Positions 1 through 7,339 of a DNA stretch of 31,954 nucleotides are shown piece by piece. Under the pieces are notes generated by a model that saw only the letters and a program-made list of their open reading frames with translations, was not told the DNA's origin and searched no databases. The number at the start of each line of letters is the position of its first letter. The first letter of the stretch is position 1. This DNA is from Desulfosporosinus sp. UBA5188 (GTDB taxonomy: Bacteria; Bacillota; Desulfitobacteriia; Desulfitobacteriales; Desulfitobacteriaceae). A program made the translations under genes and the position numbers. Location of the stretch: positions 1-31,954 of the forward strand of contig DHWG01000054.1 of the NCBI GenBank assembly GCA_002413075.1. The letters run 5' to 3'.

Positions 1-53
1 AACATTATGAAATTGACTCAATTGAAAGAATTATTAAGGAACATTTTGTCTAA
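1..53 (+). CDS. C-terminal tail of an unidentified protein (partial)
   Basis: An open frame enters from the left edge (codons from base 3) and ends with TAA at 51-53. The last 16 residues read HYEIDSIERIIKEHFV, which looks like a charged, amphipathic C-terminal helix and not random translation. FadR/GntR-type regulators often precede lactate or glycolate dehydrogenase genes and end in similar helices, so a regulator of the next gene is possible, but 16 residues cannot prove it. The other two frames are less protein-like; one of them stays open to a TGA at 64-66. Confidence 0.3.
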   Translation, partial: HYEIDSIERIIKEHFV

Positions 54-131
54 ATTTAATCAATGAATAAGACGGAAAAATGAGTCGAACACAACAGGGA
101 AATTATCTTAGATATAGAGAGGGAGATTATT

Positions 132-3011
132 ATGAGTCAAGCCCTTATAGAAGACGTCGCAAAATTGCCCAAATTGTTTCAAGCCTTTTGGGAGCGAATT
201 GCTCGTTTTATCCCAAGTGAGCGTCTCTTTTGTGACCCGTTGTACACCTTGGCTTATGGAATTGATGCGAGCTTTTATCGCTTAATCCCTAAAATTATCA
301 TAAAAGCTCGTACCCCTGAAGAGATAACACAAATACTAAAAGCTTCCCAAGAATATAAAGTTCCTGTAACCTTTCGAACGGCTGGTACTAGCCTTTCAGG
401 ACAGGCCGTAACGGACTCTGTCCTTGTTGTATTACAAGGAGCGTGGCGAGGTCATTCAATTCTGGACAGCGGAGAAAAGATCGTCTTAGAACCAGGAATT
501 ATTGGGGCTGAGGCAAATCGCTTTTTGGCGGGATATGCTCGAAAAATTGGACCAGACCCAGCCTCCATAGATCACGCAATGATCGGGGGGATAGCTGCCA
601 ACAATGCGGGGGGGATGTGTTGCGGAACCGCCGATAACAGTTATAAAACCGTGGCGGAAATGAAAATTATCTTCGGCGATGGAACGTTTTTAAATACAGG
701 GGACACGGTTTCTTGCTCGGAATTTGTCACCACGCATTCACAATGGGTTGATGAGCTTAAAAAAATTAGAGATGAGATTATGGCTGATCAGGAGTTAGCA
801 GCCTTGATACTCCATAAATATAAGATTAAAAATACGACAGGCTATAGTCTCAATGCCTTTGTAGATTTCGAAGACCCCATCAACATTATTAAGCACCTTA
901 TGATTGGGTCAGAGGGGACATTGGGCTTTATTTCTGAGATCACATATCATACAGTGATCGAGCATGCCCATAAGGCTTCAGCGTTGATTATCTATCCAGA
1001 TATGGAACAAGCTTGCTTAGCCGTTCAGGAATTGGATCGAGAAACCGTTTCAGCGGCCGAGTTAATGGATAGAATATCTTTGAAGACCATGGAAGAAAAG
1101 CCTGGCATGCCTGATTATTTAAAAACCCTTTCTCCGACCGCCACGGCACTGCTTGTAGAGGTCCGCGGTATTGATCCCGAATCACTGGGACAAAAGATAA
1201 AGCAAGTGGAAGAGCTGCTCAAAGAAATTCCTACCGTAATGCCCATCTATTTTACAGCCGTGAAAGCAGAGTATGAGAATCTCTGGAACATTAGGAAAGG
1301 CATTTTTCCAGCAGTGGGGGCGATTAGAGTTTTGGGAACGGGCGTTGTCATTGAAGATGTGGCTTTTCCTAAAGAAAATTTAGCCGAGGCGACATTAGCG
1401 CTTAGAGAAATTCTGGATAAATACGCCTATCCAGAGGCCATCATCTACGGTCATGCCTTAGATGGAAATCTTCATTTTATTTTCACTCAAGACTTTAGCC
1501 GTCCTGAGAATTTACAGCGGTATGAAAGCTTGACGTTGGATGTCACGGATCTCGTCGTGACACGCTTTGGTGGGTCCTTGAAGGCGGAGCATGGCACAGG
1601 CCGCAATATGGCGCCCTTCGTTGAACGTGAATGGGGGAAAAAAGCCTATGTTTTAATGAAACGACTTAAGGCGAACTTCGATCAGGAAAACCTCCTGAAT
1701 CCAGGCGTGATTATGAACGACAATCCCCATGTTTATTTAGAAAACTTAAAGAATATGCCTCAGGCTCACGAAATTATTGATCGTTGTACCAACTGTGGTT
1801 TCTGTCAAAATATCTGCACTTCTAAAAATCTCACGTTTACGCCACGACAACGAATTGTGATTCAACGGGAAATTCATGAATTGCGAAGATCAGGGCAAGA
1901 TCAAGAACTCTTAGCCCGTCTGGAGAAAGATTTTGATTATCCAGGAAATCAAACGTGTGCCGTGGATGGCTTATGCGCTACGACCTGTCCTTTGGCAATT
2001 AACACGGGCGATTATATTAAAGTCTATCGTTCTCAATTAGTGACGCCTACGACCCGCTGGATTGCAGAAAGTATTGCGAGTCATATGACAGGAGTGACCG
2101 GAATTCTGCGTTTTGGATTAGGCGCTGTCAACGGGGTACATGGTGTATTAGGTACTAAGGTGATGGTCGGACTAACACAAGGAGCCAGAAAAATTACTAG
2201 AAATGCGATTCCGCTTTGGAACCCTTGGATGCCAAAAGGCGGAACAGTTCCAACCATGAGGAAAGATGAAAACAGACTGAACAAATCCAAGACCTCTAAG
2301 GGATCATCTCCATTAAAAGTCGTCTATTTCCCCAGCTGTATTAGCCGTTCGATGGGCGTAGCAAAAAATGATCTTGATCAGAGGGCTTTAAGTGAGGCCA
2401 TGCTTTCTGTTTTGGCAAAGGCAGGTTATGAGGTGATTATCCCGGCCAAGATGAATGAGCTTTGTTGTGGAATGCCTTGGGAGAGTAAGGGCTTTTTCGA
2501 AACAGCCGACAAAAAGAGTTCTGAACTTGAGAAGGTGTTATTCGCGGCAAGCGAAGGGGGTAAGTATCCCATCTTGTGTGATACAAGTCCGTGTTTGTAT
2601 CGGATGAAGCGGGTGATGGATTCCTTAAAGCTCTATGAACCCGTCGAATTTATTCACGATTTTTTACTAGATCGTCTCATCTTCAATCAAACACCTGAAA
2701 CCGTTGCAGTTCATGTAACTTGCACCTCACTTAAGATGAAGTTATCCAATAAGTTCTACACAGTTGCACACGCGTGCGCAGAAAACGTTGTTATGCCAAA
2801 GGATGTTCAATGTTGCGGTTTTGCAGGAGACCGTGGATTCACAGTGCCGGAATTAAACAATTCAGCCTTAGCAACGCTCAAGGATTCTCTACCAAGAGAC
2901 TGCATGGCAGGGTACTCAAACAGTCGAACGTGCGAAATCGGACTTTCTCTGCATAGTGGTATTAGCTATCAGTCGATTGTTTACTTGGTCGACAAGTGCA
3001 CGAAATCTTAA
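132..3011 (+). CDS. FAD/4Fe-4S D-lactate (2-hydroxyacid) dehydrogenase, Dld-II/YdiJ-like fusion
   Basis: This 959-residue fusion joins a GlcD-type flavin dehydrogenase to a GlcF/heterodisulfide-reductase-like iron-sulfur module. The FAD-binding PCMH domain is at about 50-275, with RTAGTSLSGQ at 82-91, IGGIAANNAGG at 151-161 and GSEGTLGF at 259-266. The FAD-oxidase C-terminal domain has GHALDGNLH (440-448) and EHGTGRN (486-492). Two 4Fe-4S motifs follow: CTNCGFCQNIC (552-562) and CAVDGLCATTCP (609-620). Two CCG domains are marked by CCGMPW (778) and CCGFAGD (894). Length and order match Shewanella Dld-II and E. coli YdiJ, which oxidise D-lactate or D-2-hydroxyglutarate and pass electrons onward through the clusters, probably to quinone. 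The exact substrate cannot be read from sequence. GGGAG at 120-124 is the ribosome site for the ATG. No lactate permease or second subunit is adjacent, so it is probably a single gene. Confidence 0.85.
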   Translation: MSQALIEDVAKLPKLFQAFWERIARFIPSERLFCDPLYTLAYGIDASFYRLIPKIIIKARTPEEITQILKASQEYKVPVTFRTAGTSLSGQAVTDSVLVVLQGAWRGHSILDSGEKIVLEPGIIGAEANRFLAGYARKIGPDPASIDHAMIGGIAANNAGGMCCGTADNSYKTVAEMKIIFGDGTFLNTGDTVSCSEFVTTHSQWVDELKKIRDEIMADQELAALILHKYKIKNTTGYSLNAFVDFEDPINIIKHLMIGSEGTLGFISEITYHTVIEHAHKASALIIYPDMEQACLAVQELDRETVSAAELMDRISLKTMEEKPGMPDYLKTLSPTATALLVEVRGIDPESLGQKIKQVEELLKEIPTVMPIYFTAVKAEYENLWNIRKGIFPAVGAIRVLGTGVVIEDVAFPKENLAEATLALREILDKYAYPEAIIYGHALDGNLHFIFTQDFSRPENLQRYESLTLDVTDLVVTRFGGSLKAEHGTGRNMAPFVEREWGKKAYVLMKRLKANFDQENLLNPGVIMNDNPHVYLENLKNMPQAHEIIDRCTNCGFCQNICTSKNLTFTPRQRIVIQREIHELRRSGQDQELLARLEKDFDYPGNQTCAVDGLCATTCPLAINTGDYIKVYRSQLVTPTTRWIAESIASHMTGVTGILRFGLGAVNGVHGVLGTKVMVGLTQGARKITRNAIPLWNPWMPKGGTVPTMRKDENRLNKSKTSKGSSPLKVVYFPSCISRSMGVAKNDLDQRALSEAMLSVLAKAGYEVIIPAKMNELCCGMPWESKGFFETADKKSSELEKVLFAASEGGKYPILCDTSPCLYRMKRVMDSLKLYEPVEFIHDFLLDRLIFNQTPETVAVHVTCTSLKMKLSNKFYTVAHACAENVVMPKDVQCCGFAGDRGFTVPELNNSALATLKDSLPRDCMAGYSNSRTCEIGLSLHSGISYQSIVYLVDKCTKS

Positions 3012-3186
3012 GGATTCGTTTGCTCGTGTTATTATTTAACCATGGATATCAGACCGAAAAAAGGGATTTGTCTGTGTTTCATTGAATATATAAGGATCTG
3101 TATTAGTGAACAGGTTATGTCATAAAATACTTTGCAATGATTAACATGTGATATCTAATTAAGTAAACAGGAAGAAGGCGCATATT

Positions 3187-4134
3187 TTGCTAGAAATCGA
3201 GAAACCGAGAATCGAGTGTATTGACCGTTCTGAAGACAACTGCTATGCCAAGTTCATCGTAGAGCCTCTTGAAAGGGGATATGGGATTACCTTGGGTAAT
3301 TCTCTAAGGCGCATCCTGTTATCTTCTCTTCCAGGATCAGCGGTGACATCGGTCAAGATAGACGGGGTACAACCTGGATCTCTAGAGATACCAGGGGTAC
3401 TGGAGGACGTTAATGATATTATATTGGATCTGAAATCTCTTGTTCTTCAAGGCTACACGGATGAACCACGGATTATTCGTGTAGAGGCTGAAAGCGCAGG
3501 GGTTGTTACAGCGGGAGATATCATATGCGACCCAGACATTGAGATTCTGAATCCTGAATTGAAGATTGCCACCTTAGAGAAGGGTGGGCGACTGTTCATG
3601 GAGATGACGGTAGAACGGGGCAGTGGTTACGTTTCTTCAGATAAAAATAAGGTGCCAGATGATGTCAGCGGAGCGATTCCCATTGACTCCATTTTTGCTC
3701 CAATTTATAAGGTGAACTATGAGGTAGGAGCAACACGCGTGGGTCAAATCACAGACTATGACAAGTTAACCCTCGAAGTATGGTCAAATGGCAGTATCAC
3801 GCCTGAAAAAGCGACCAGTGAAGCCGCTAGAATCATGCATGATCATCTGATTCTTTTCATGGGACTCACAGATCAACTCGATGATGTTGAGGTTATCGTG
3901 GAAAAAGAGGAAGAACCAAAGGCCAAAGTTCTAGATATGGGAATTGAGGATCTTAATCTGTCTGTTCGCGCCTATAATGGTCTGAAACGGGCAGGCGTCA
4001 ACACTTTGGAGGATTTGACGCAAAAGACCGAAGAAGACATGAGCAAAATGCGTAACCTTGGAAGCAAGTCGTTAGAAGAGGTAGAATTTAAACTTAAAGA
4101 ATTTGGATTATCGTTCCGGCCAGATGACGAGTAA
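3187..4134 (+). CDS. rpoA: DNA-directed RNA polymerase alpha subunit (probable second, divergent copy)
   Basis: A full-length alpha subunit of 315 residues. The N-terminal dimerisation/assembly domain is at 1-230, with TLGNSLRRILLSSLPG at 35-50 and the GLTDQ region near 226. An acidic linker at 238-247 leads to the C-terminal domain (about 250-313). Residues equivalent to the E. coli UP-element contacts are kept: R261, N264, G292, K294, S295. The odd part is residues 62-67: where nearly all bacterial alphas read GVLHEFST, this one reads GVQPGSLE, with no length change. The gene is not next to rpsK, rpsD or rplQ, where rpoA normally sits, so I infer a paralogue; the usual copy would lie outside the window. 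The start is TTG, with AGGAAGAAGG at 3170-3179 upstream and the family N-terminus (M-EIEKP) immediately following. A weak promoter candidate is TTGCAA at 3132 with TAATTA at 3156. A strong hairpin follows the gene. Confidence 0.9.
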   Translation: MLEIEKPRIECIDRSEDNCYAKFIVEPLERGYGITLGNSLRRILLSSLPGSAVTSVKIDGVQPGSLEIPGVLEDVNDIILDLKSLVLQGYTDEPRIIRVEAESAGVVTAGDIICDPDIEILNPELKIATLEKGGRLFMEMTVERGSGYVSSDKNKVPDDVSGAIPIDSIFAPIYKVNYEVGATRVGQITDYDKLTLEVWSNGSITPEKATSEAARIMHDHLILFMGLTDQLDDVEVIVEKEEEPKAKVLDMGIEDLNLSVRAYNGLKRAGVNTLEDLTQKTEEDMSKMRNLGSKSLEEVEFKLKEFGLSFRPDDE

Positions 4135-4173
4135 CTCAGCGCCTTGATTCACTCCAAGTTGTCAGGTTAATAC

Positions 4174-4214
4174 ATAAATAGGGTTAGCGCAGAAATTGCT
4201 CTAACCCTATTTAT
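4174..4214 (+). terminator. Hairpin terminator after rpoA-like gene
   Basis: Perfect 14-bp inverted repeat: ATAAATAGGGTTAG (4174-4187) and CTAACCCTATTTAT (4201-4214) with a 13-base loop. The A-rich left arm and T-containing right arm make it a plausible bidirectional intrinsic terminator, although the T-run is interrupted. It isolates the rpoA-like gene as a single unit. Confidence 0.7.
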
Positions 4215-4305
4215 ATACTTTGAAAATGATGCAAAGAGTAACATTGAAGGCTGTCATTAGCCGACAAAATACATAATTACCATGAAGGGGAGAATCGATA
4301 GACCT

Positions 4306-4680
4306 ATGGATTTTTCACATAAAGAACAACTATGTCAACTGGAACTACGTTTGTTACAGCCGGAAGTGCGTAGGTCTGCAGAGGACATTGCGTGGCTGCT
4401 GGGGGATAATTTCGTTGAATTCGGAAGCTCGGGGCGTATTTTCTGCAAACAGCAGGTTGTCGAAGGATTACCCCAAGAGCCTTCAGTTAGAATGATATTA
4501 CAGGATTTTCACGCAACAACGTTAGCACCAGACGTGGTGTTAACTAATTTCCGTGTAGTAAAGCACCGTGATCCTGGTGCAGAAAACGTGCATTCGTTAC
4601 GAAGTTCAATATGGAAGTTTATCGATGGAAGATGGCAAATGATCTTTCATCAGGGTACACCAACAACTGACATTTATTAG
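4306..4680 (+). CDS. NTF2-like DUF4440 family protein
   Basis: A small cytosolic protein of 124 residues from the ATG at 4306. An in-frame ATG at 4282 would add eight residues but has no ribosome site before it, whereas GGGGAG at 4287-4292 precedes 4306. An N-terminal helix (LCQLELRLLQPEVR) is followed by LLGDNFVEFGSSGR, the typical DUF4440/NTF2-fold signature, and the protein ends in a strand-rich part with WKFIDGRWQMIFHQGTP. NTF2-like folds are cone-shaped pockets used as enzymes or binding modules. Known members of this subgroup are mostly uncharacterised, so no reaction is assigned. It stands alone between the rpoA terminator and the DUF3786 gene. Confidence 0.75.
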   Translation: MDFSHKEQLCQLELRLLQPEVRRSAEDIAWLLGDNFVEFGSSGRIFCKQQVVEGLPQEPSVRMILQDFHATTLAPDVVLTNFRVVKHRDPGAENVHSLRSSIWKFIDGRWQMIFHQGTPTTDIY

Positions 4681-4700
4681 CCTTATTAGGGCAAAAAGGT

Positions 4701-4706
4701 TATAAT
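4701..4706 (+). promoter_or_regulatory. Possible -10 element before the DUF3786 gene
   Basis: A perfect TATAAT occurs at 4701-4706, 110 bases before the DUF3786 start, but no good -35 hexamer lies 16-18 bases upstream (TAGCCT at 4678). The leader that would follow contains a small inverted repeat, GTGCC-CTA-GGCAC, shortly before the ribosome site. Suggestive only. Confidence 0.25.
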
Positions 4707-4816
4707 ATTGAAAAAATGGCCACAAAAACAAAATTTTCCGGTTAAAAATAATCCAATTAACAAATAAATTCTAACGGTGCCCTAGGCACTAGGGTAACAG
4801 GGAGTAGGAGGAAAAG

Positions 4817-5428
4817 ATGGCGGATTTATCTATGGCTCATGAGGTGGCACTTAAAAAGTTTCGCGCTTGCACCTTAGCGGATATGGCCCGTTGCTCAGGT
4901 TATCCGATCGATGGAAAGGCATTAGCTATTAATTTCTTAGGTGCGCATTACAAGGTTGAATATCCCAGTGGAAACTTTGTACCGGTTGCAAATACAGACG
5001 GTGAATTACCTCAAGCGACTCAGATATTAATTCTTCACTATCTATCAAATCCTACAGAGGTCGTAGATACTGGAAAACTTATTTCGTATAAAGAACTACC
5101 TGGTGGAGCCATTTATATTAAACCGTTTAGTGGCCGGTCCATTGATCCGATGGTGAGAATTTTCGGCTCTAATCCGGATAGACTTCTTGAAGTCGCGACA
5201 AGTTTAGGGGGTCAGTCCAATGGCCTTGGTGACGTAGGCGTCACATTACGGGTTTTTCCACGTATTCCTGTGACTTTGGTTCTATGGAGAGCGGATGATG
5301 AATTCCCAGCTTCGGGGAATATCTTGTTTGACGCCTCTGCAGCGGCCATCCTACCGACGGAGGATTATGCTGTACTTGCTAGTGGTGTTGTTTTTGGGTT
5401 GAAAAAAATTATGGGGAAAGTGTCTTAG
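4817..5428 (+). CDS. DUF3786 domain protein
   Basis: A 203-residue soluble protein matching the DUF3786 family found mainly in anaerobes: an N-terminal helical part (ALKKFRACTLADMARCSGYP), a strand-rich middle (ALAINFLGAHYKVEYPSG), then ILILHYLSNP, SYKELPGGAIYIKPF at about 93-107, and a C-terminal part with VLWRADDEFPASGNILFDAS. In other anaerobes family members occur alone or fused to iron-sulfur or corrinoid-related proteins; the function is unknown and none is claimed here. The start is clear: AGGAGG at 4806-4811, five bases before the ATG. It is flanked by a 136-base gap upstream and a strong terminator downstream, so it is probably monocistronic. Confidence 0.8.
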   Translation: MADLSMAHEVALKKFRACTLADMARCSGYPIDGKALAINFLGAHYKVEYPSGNFVPVANTDGELPQATQILILHYLSNPTEVVDTGKLISYKELPGGAIYIKPFSGRSIDPMVRIFGSNPDRLLEVATSLGGQSNGLGDVGVTLRVFPRIPVTLVLWRADDEFPASGNILFDASAAAILPTEDYAVLASGVVFGLKKIMGKVS

Positions 5429-5464
5429 CACTAAGTCCGGATCGTGAAATAATTGGATGGGTCA

Positions 5465-5478
5465 TGTTCATATGAACA
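5465..5478. promoter_or_regulatory. 14-bp perfect palindrome between DUF3786 and ku
   Basis: TGTTCATATGAACA is a perfect palindrome of operator size. It lies between the DUF3786 stop and the downstream terminator, so it could act on either side. The half-site order (GTTC...GAAC) is the reverse of a Gram-positive LexA box. No regulator can be named. Confidence 0.3.
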
Positions 5479-5497
5479 CGAATCTTTTGTCGTCTTT

Positions 5498-5534
5498 AGA
5501 AAACTTTGTTCTCAGTAGAACAGAGTTTTCTTTA
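5498..5534 (+). terminator. Terminator between DUF3786 gene and ku
   Basis: A 15-bp stem (5498-5512 with 5517-5531) contains a single G-U wobble and a four-base loop CAGT. The right arm ends in TTTTCT followed by TTA. The stem is very stable and separates the DUF3786 gene from the end-joining genes. Confidence 0.75.
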
Positions 5535-5609
5535 TGTCGTAATTCTTTAAGGTCGTGTCTGCATTAATACATCCTTGGATGTCCAAACTAAGACAAGGAG
5601 GAATGTCAA

Positions 5610-6455
5610 ATGCATACACTTTGGAAGGGATCCATCAGTTTTGGATTGGTCAATGTTCCAGTAAAAATGCACGCAGCCACCGAATCTCAAGAATTCCAAT
5701 TTAATTATCTCCATAAAACCTGCCAGAGCCGAATTCGTTCGATCAAGAAATGTCCCTCATGCGAGCTGGAGGTTAGTACGGCAGATTTAGTCAAGGGCTA
5801 TGAATACGAAAAGGATCGGTACGTTGTTTTAAACGATGAAGACCTCGCGTCTTTGGAACAACCTATGAGCCGATCCATTGATATTCTCGATTTTATTGAT
5901 TTAAAAGAAATCGACCCAATATATTATCAAAAGTCATATTATCTGTCCCCGGAAGAAACGGCCCAGAAGGCTTATCGTTTACTTTGTCAGGCGATGGAGG
6001 AAAGTGGCAAAGTTGCCTTAGCACGGGTTACGATGCGCTCAAAACAGCACTTGGCCTGTCTGCGTGTTTTTGAAGAAGGCCTTGTGATGGAAACGATGTA
6101 TTATCCCAAGGAAATTCGCCATATGGATGCAGTTGGGGAGCGTGTCGTTCCGACGGAGGCAGAATTGAGCATGGCTCGTCAACTCATTGATAACTTAGCC
6201 CGTCCGTTTGAGCCAGAGAAATACCATGATGAGTTACGTGAACAATTGGCCCTCTTGATCGAAAGCAAAGTAGCCGGTGAAAACATCAAGGTTAAAGCGC
6301 CAGCAAAGGGTAGGAAAGTGGTCGATCTCATGGACGCTCTACGGGCAAGTATTGCCCTAACAGAAAAAGAAAAAGGTCACGTAAAAGATAAAGGCAAACC
6401 AAAATCCAGCTTGACGCCTCGCAAAAAAACTGTCAAAAGTGCGAAGGAAGCATAG
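5610..6455 (+). CDS. ku: Non-homologous end-joining protein Ku
   Basis: Bacterial Ku, 281 residues, the usual single-domain length. It forms a homodimeric ring that binds broken DNA ends and recruits the LigD activities encoded next. The N-terminus MHTLWKGSISFGLVNVPVKM is the family hallmark. The beta-barrel core runs to about 200. The C-terminal minimal region has VVDLMDALRASI (237-248), followed by a lysine-rich tail (252-281) of the kind that helps Ku slide or bind DNA. A perfect AAGGAGG at 5595-5601 sits eight bases before the ATG. It is the first gene of a three-gene cassette; the ligase ATG is only two bases past its stop. In spore formers this system repairs breaks in dormant or germinating spores. 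Confidence 0.95.
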   Translation: MHTLWKGSISFGLVNVPVKMHAATESQEFQFNYLHKTCQSRIRSIKKCPSCELEVSTADLVKGYEYEKDRYVVLNDEDLASLEQPMSRSIDILDFIDLKEIDPIYYQKSYYLSPEETAQKAYRLLCQAMEESGKVALARVTMRSKQHLACLRVFEEGLVMETMYYPKEIRHMDAVGERVVPTEAELSMARQLIDNLARPFEPEKYHDELREQLALLIESKVAGENIKVKAPAKGRKVVDLMDALRASIALTEKEKGHVKDKGKPKSSLTPRKKTVKSAKEA

Positions 6456-6457
6456 CG

Positions 6458-7339
6458 ATGGCTGAAGTGCAATTTCCTGTCAAGGTTATGGAACCAGTGC
6501 GTGTTGAGGCACTACCCGTGGGGGATTATCTTTATCAGGTGAAATGGGATGGAATGCGCTGGATTACCTATAAATCTTCACGGGGCATGCAATTTCAGAC
6601 AAAGGCGCAGAAAGTATTCACGACGCGTTTTCCAGAGCTGGATCACAGTATGAACTGGTTACCGATGGAGAGTATGATTGATGGAGAGGTGGTCGTCTTG
6701 AAAGAGGGTGCCCCTCATTTTCCGTCTCTACTACGGAGGATACACAGCCATTCCCACAAGATACCAGAGCTGGAGGTGGAATATATCATTTTTGATGTCC
6801 TCTTTTGGGAGGGGCAAGACTGGCGTAATAAGCCCTTGAGTGAGCGTCTGGAATTATTGGAACAAAGAATGCCAGCTTCTGAGCGTTGTCATAGAATCGA
6901 AACGTTCTCCAATGGTGCAAAGCTCTGGCACGGGATTGAGCAGCTTGGTTTAGAAGGCCTGGTGGCTAAAGAACCCAAAAGTTTGTATCGTGGAGGGATA
7001 AACGCCTCGTGGTTAAAGATTAAAAAAGCGCAAGAACAGACCTTTTTAGTGGGGGGCATGAAATTCAAAGGGAACTCTCTTCAAGCTGTTTGTTTAGGAA
7101 TGGCGATGAATACACAATTTGTCTACGTAGGATCTGTTTCCAATGGAGTAGCAAGTATTCTTAAAAATGAAAGTGTTTTAAAGCTTAGTGAGCGGTCATC
7201 AAGTCCATTTGAAGGGATCGGGCCAAAACCTAGTCGCGGAGAAACCATTCGGTGGGTCGAGCCCACACTACCGCTTAAGACACGGTTTTTAGAATGGACG
7301 GAGGGAGGTAAATTACGTCATGCCCAGATTATCGTCTAA
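6458..7339 (+). CDS. ligD: ATP-dependent DNA ligase (LigD ligase module)
   Basis: This 293-residue protein seals DNA breaks held by Ku. It has all nucleotidyltransferase motifs: adenylated lysine K29 in KWDGMR (29-34), DGE at 75-77 (motif III), EGLVAK at 166-171 (IV), WLKIKK at 185-190 (V), then an OB fold ending in RFLEWTEGGKLRHAQ. This corresponds to the ligase part of B. subtilis LigD, made here as a free protein. AAGGA at 6444-6448 lies inside the end of ku. The 3' end overlaps the polymerase gene by 20 bases in a different frame, so the two are separate proteins that are likely translationally coupled. The order ligase then polymerase is the domain order of the fused Bacillus enzyme. Confidence 0.92.
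   Translation: MAEVQFPVKVMEPVRVEALPVGDYLYQVKWDGMRWITYKSSRGMQFQTKAQKVFTTRFPELDHSMNWLPMESMIDGEVVVLKEGAPHFPSLLRRIHSHSHKIPELEVEYIIFDVLFWEGQDWRNKPLSERLELLEQRMPASERCHRIETFSNGAKLWHGIEQLGLEGLVAKEPKSLYRGGINASWLKIKKAQEQTFLVGGMKFKGNSLQAVCLGMAMNTQFVYVGSVSNGVASILKNESVLKLSERSSSPFEGIGPKPSRGETIRWVEPTLPLKTRFLEWTEGGKLRHAQIIV

Noticed and set aside
5569..5582. Hairpin ACATCC-TT-GGATGT before ku
   Set aside because: The six-pair stem has a two-base loop, too small for a stable RNA hairpin, and no other support.
5561..5601. Sigma-G-like promoter before ku (GCATT, 18 bases, CAAACTA)
   Set aside because: ku is sporulation-controlled in B. subtilis, which makes this tempting, but each element has a mismatch and the start point would fall on the ribosome site (5595-5601).
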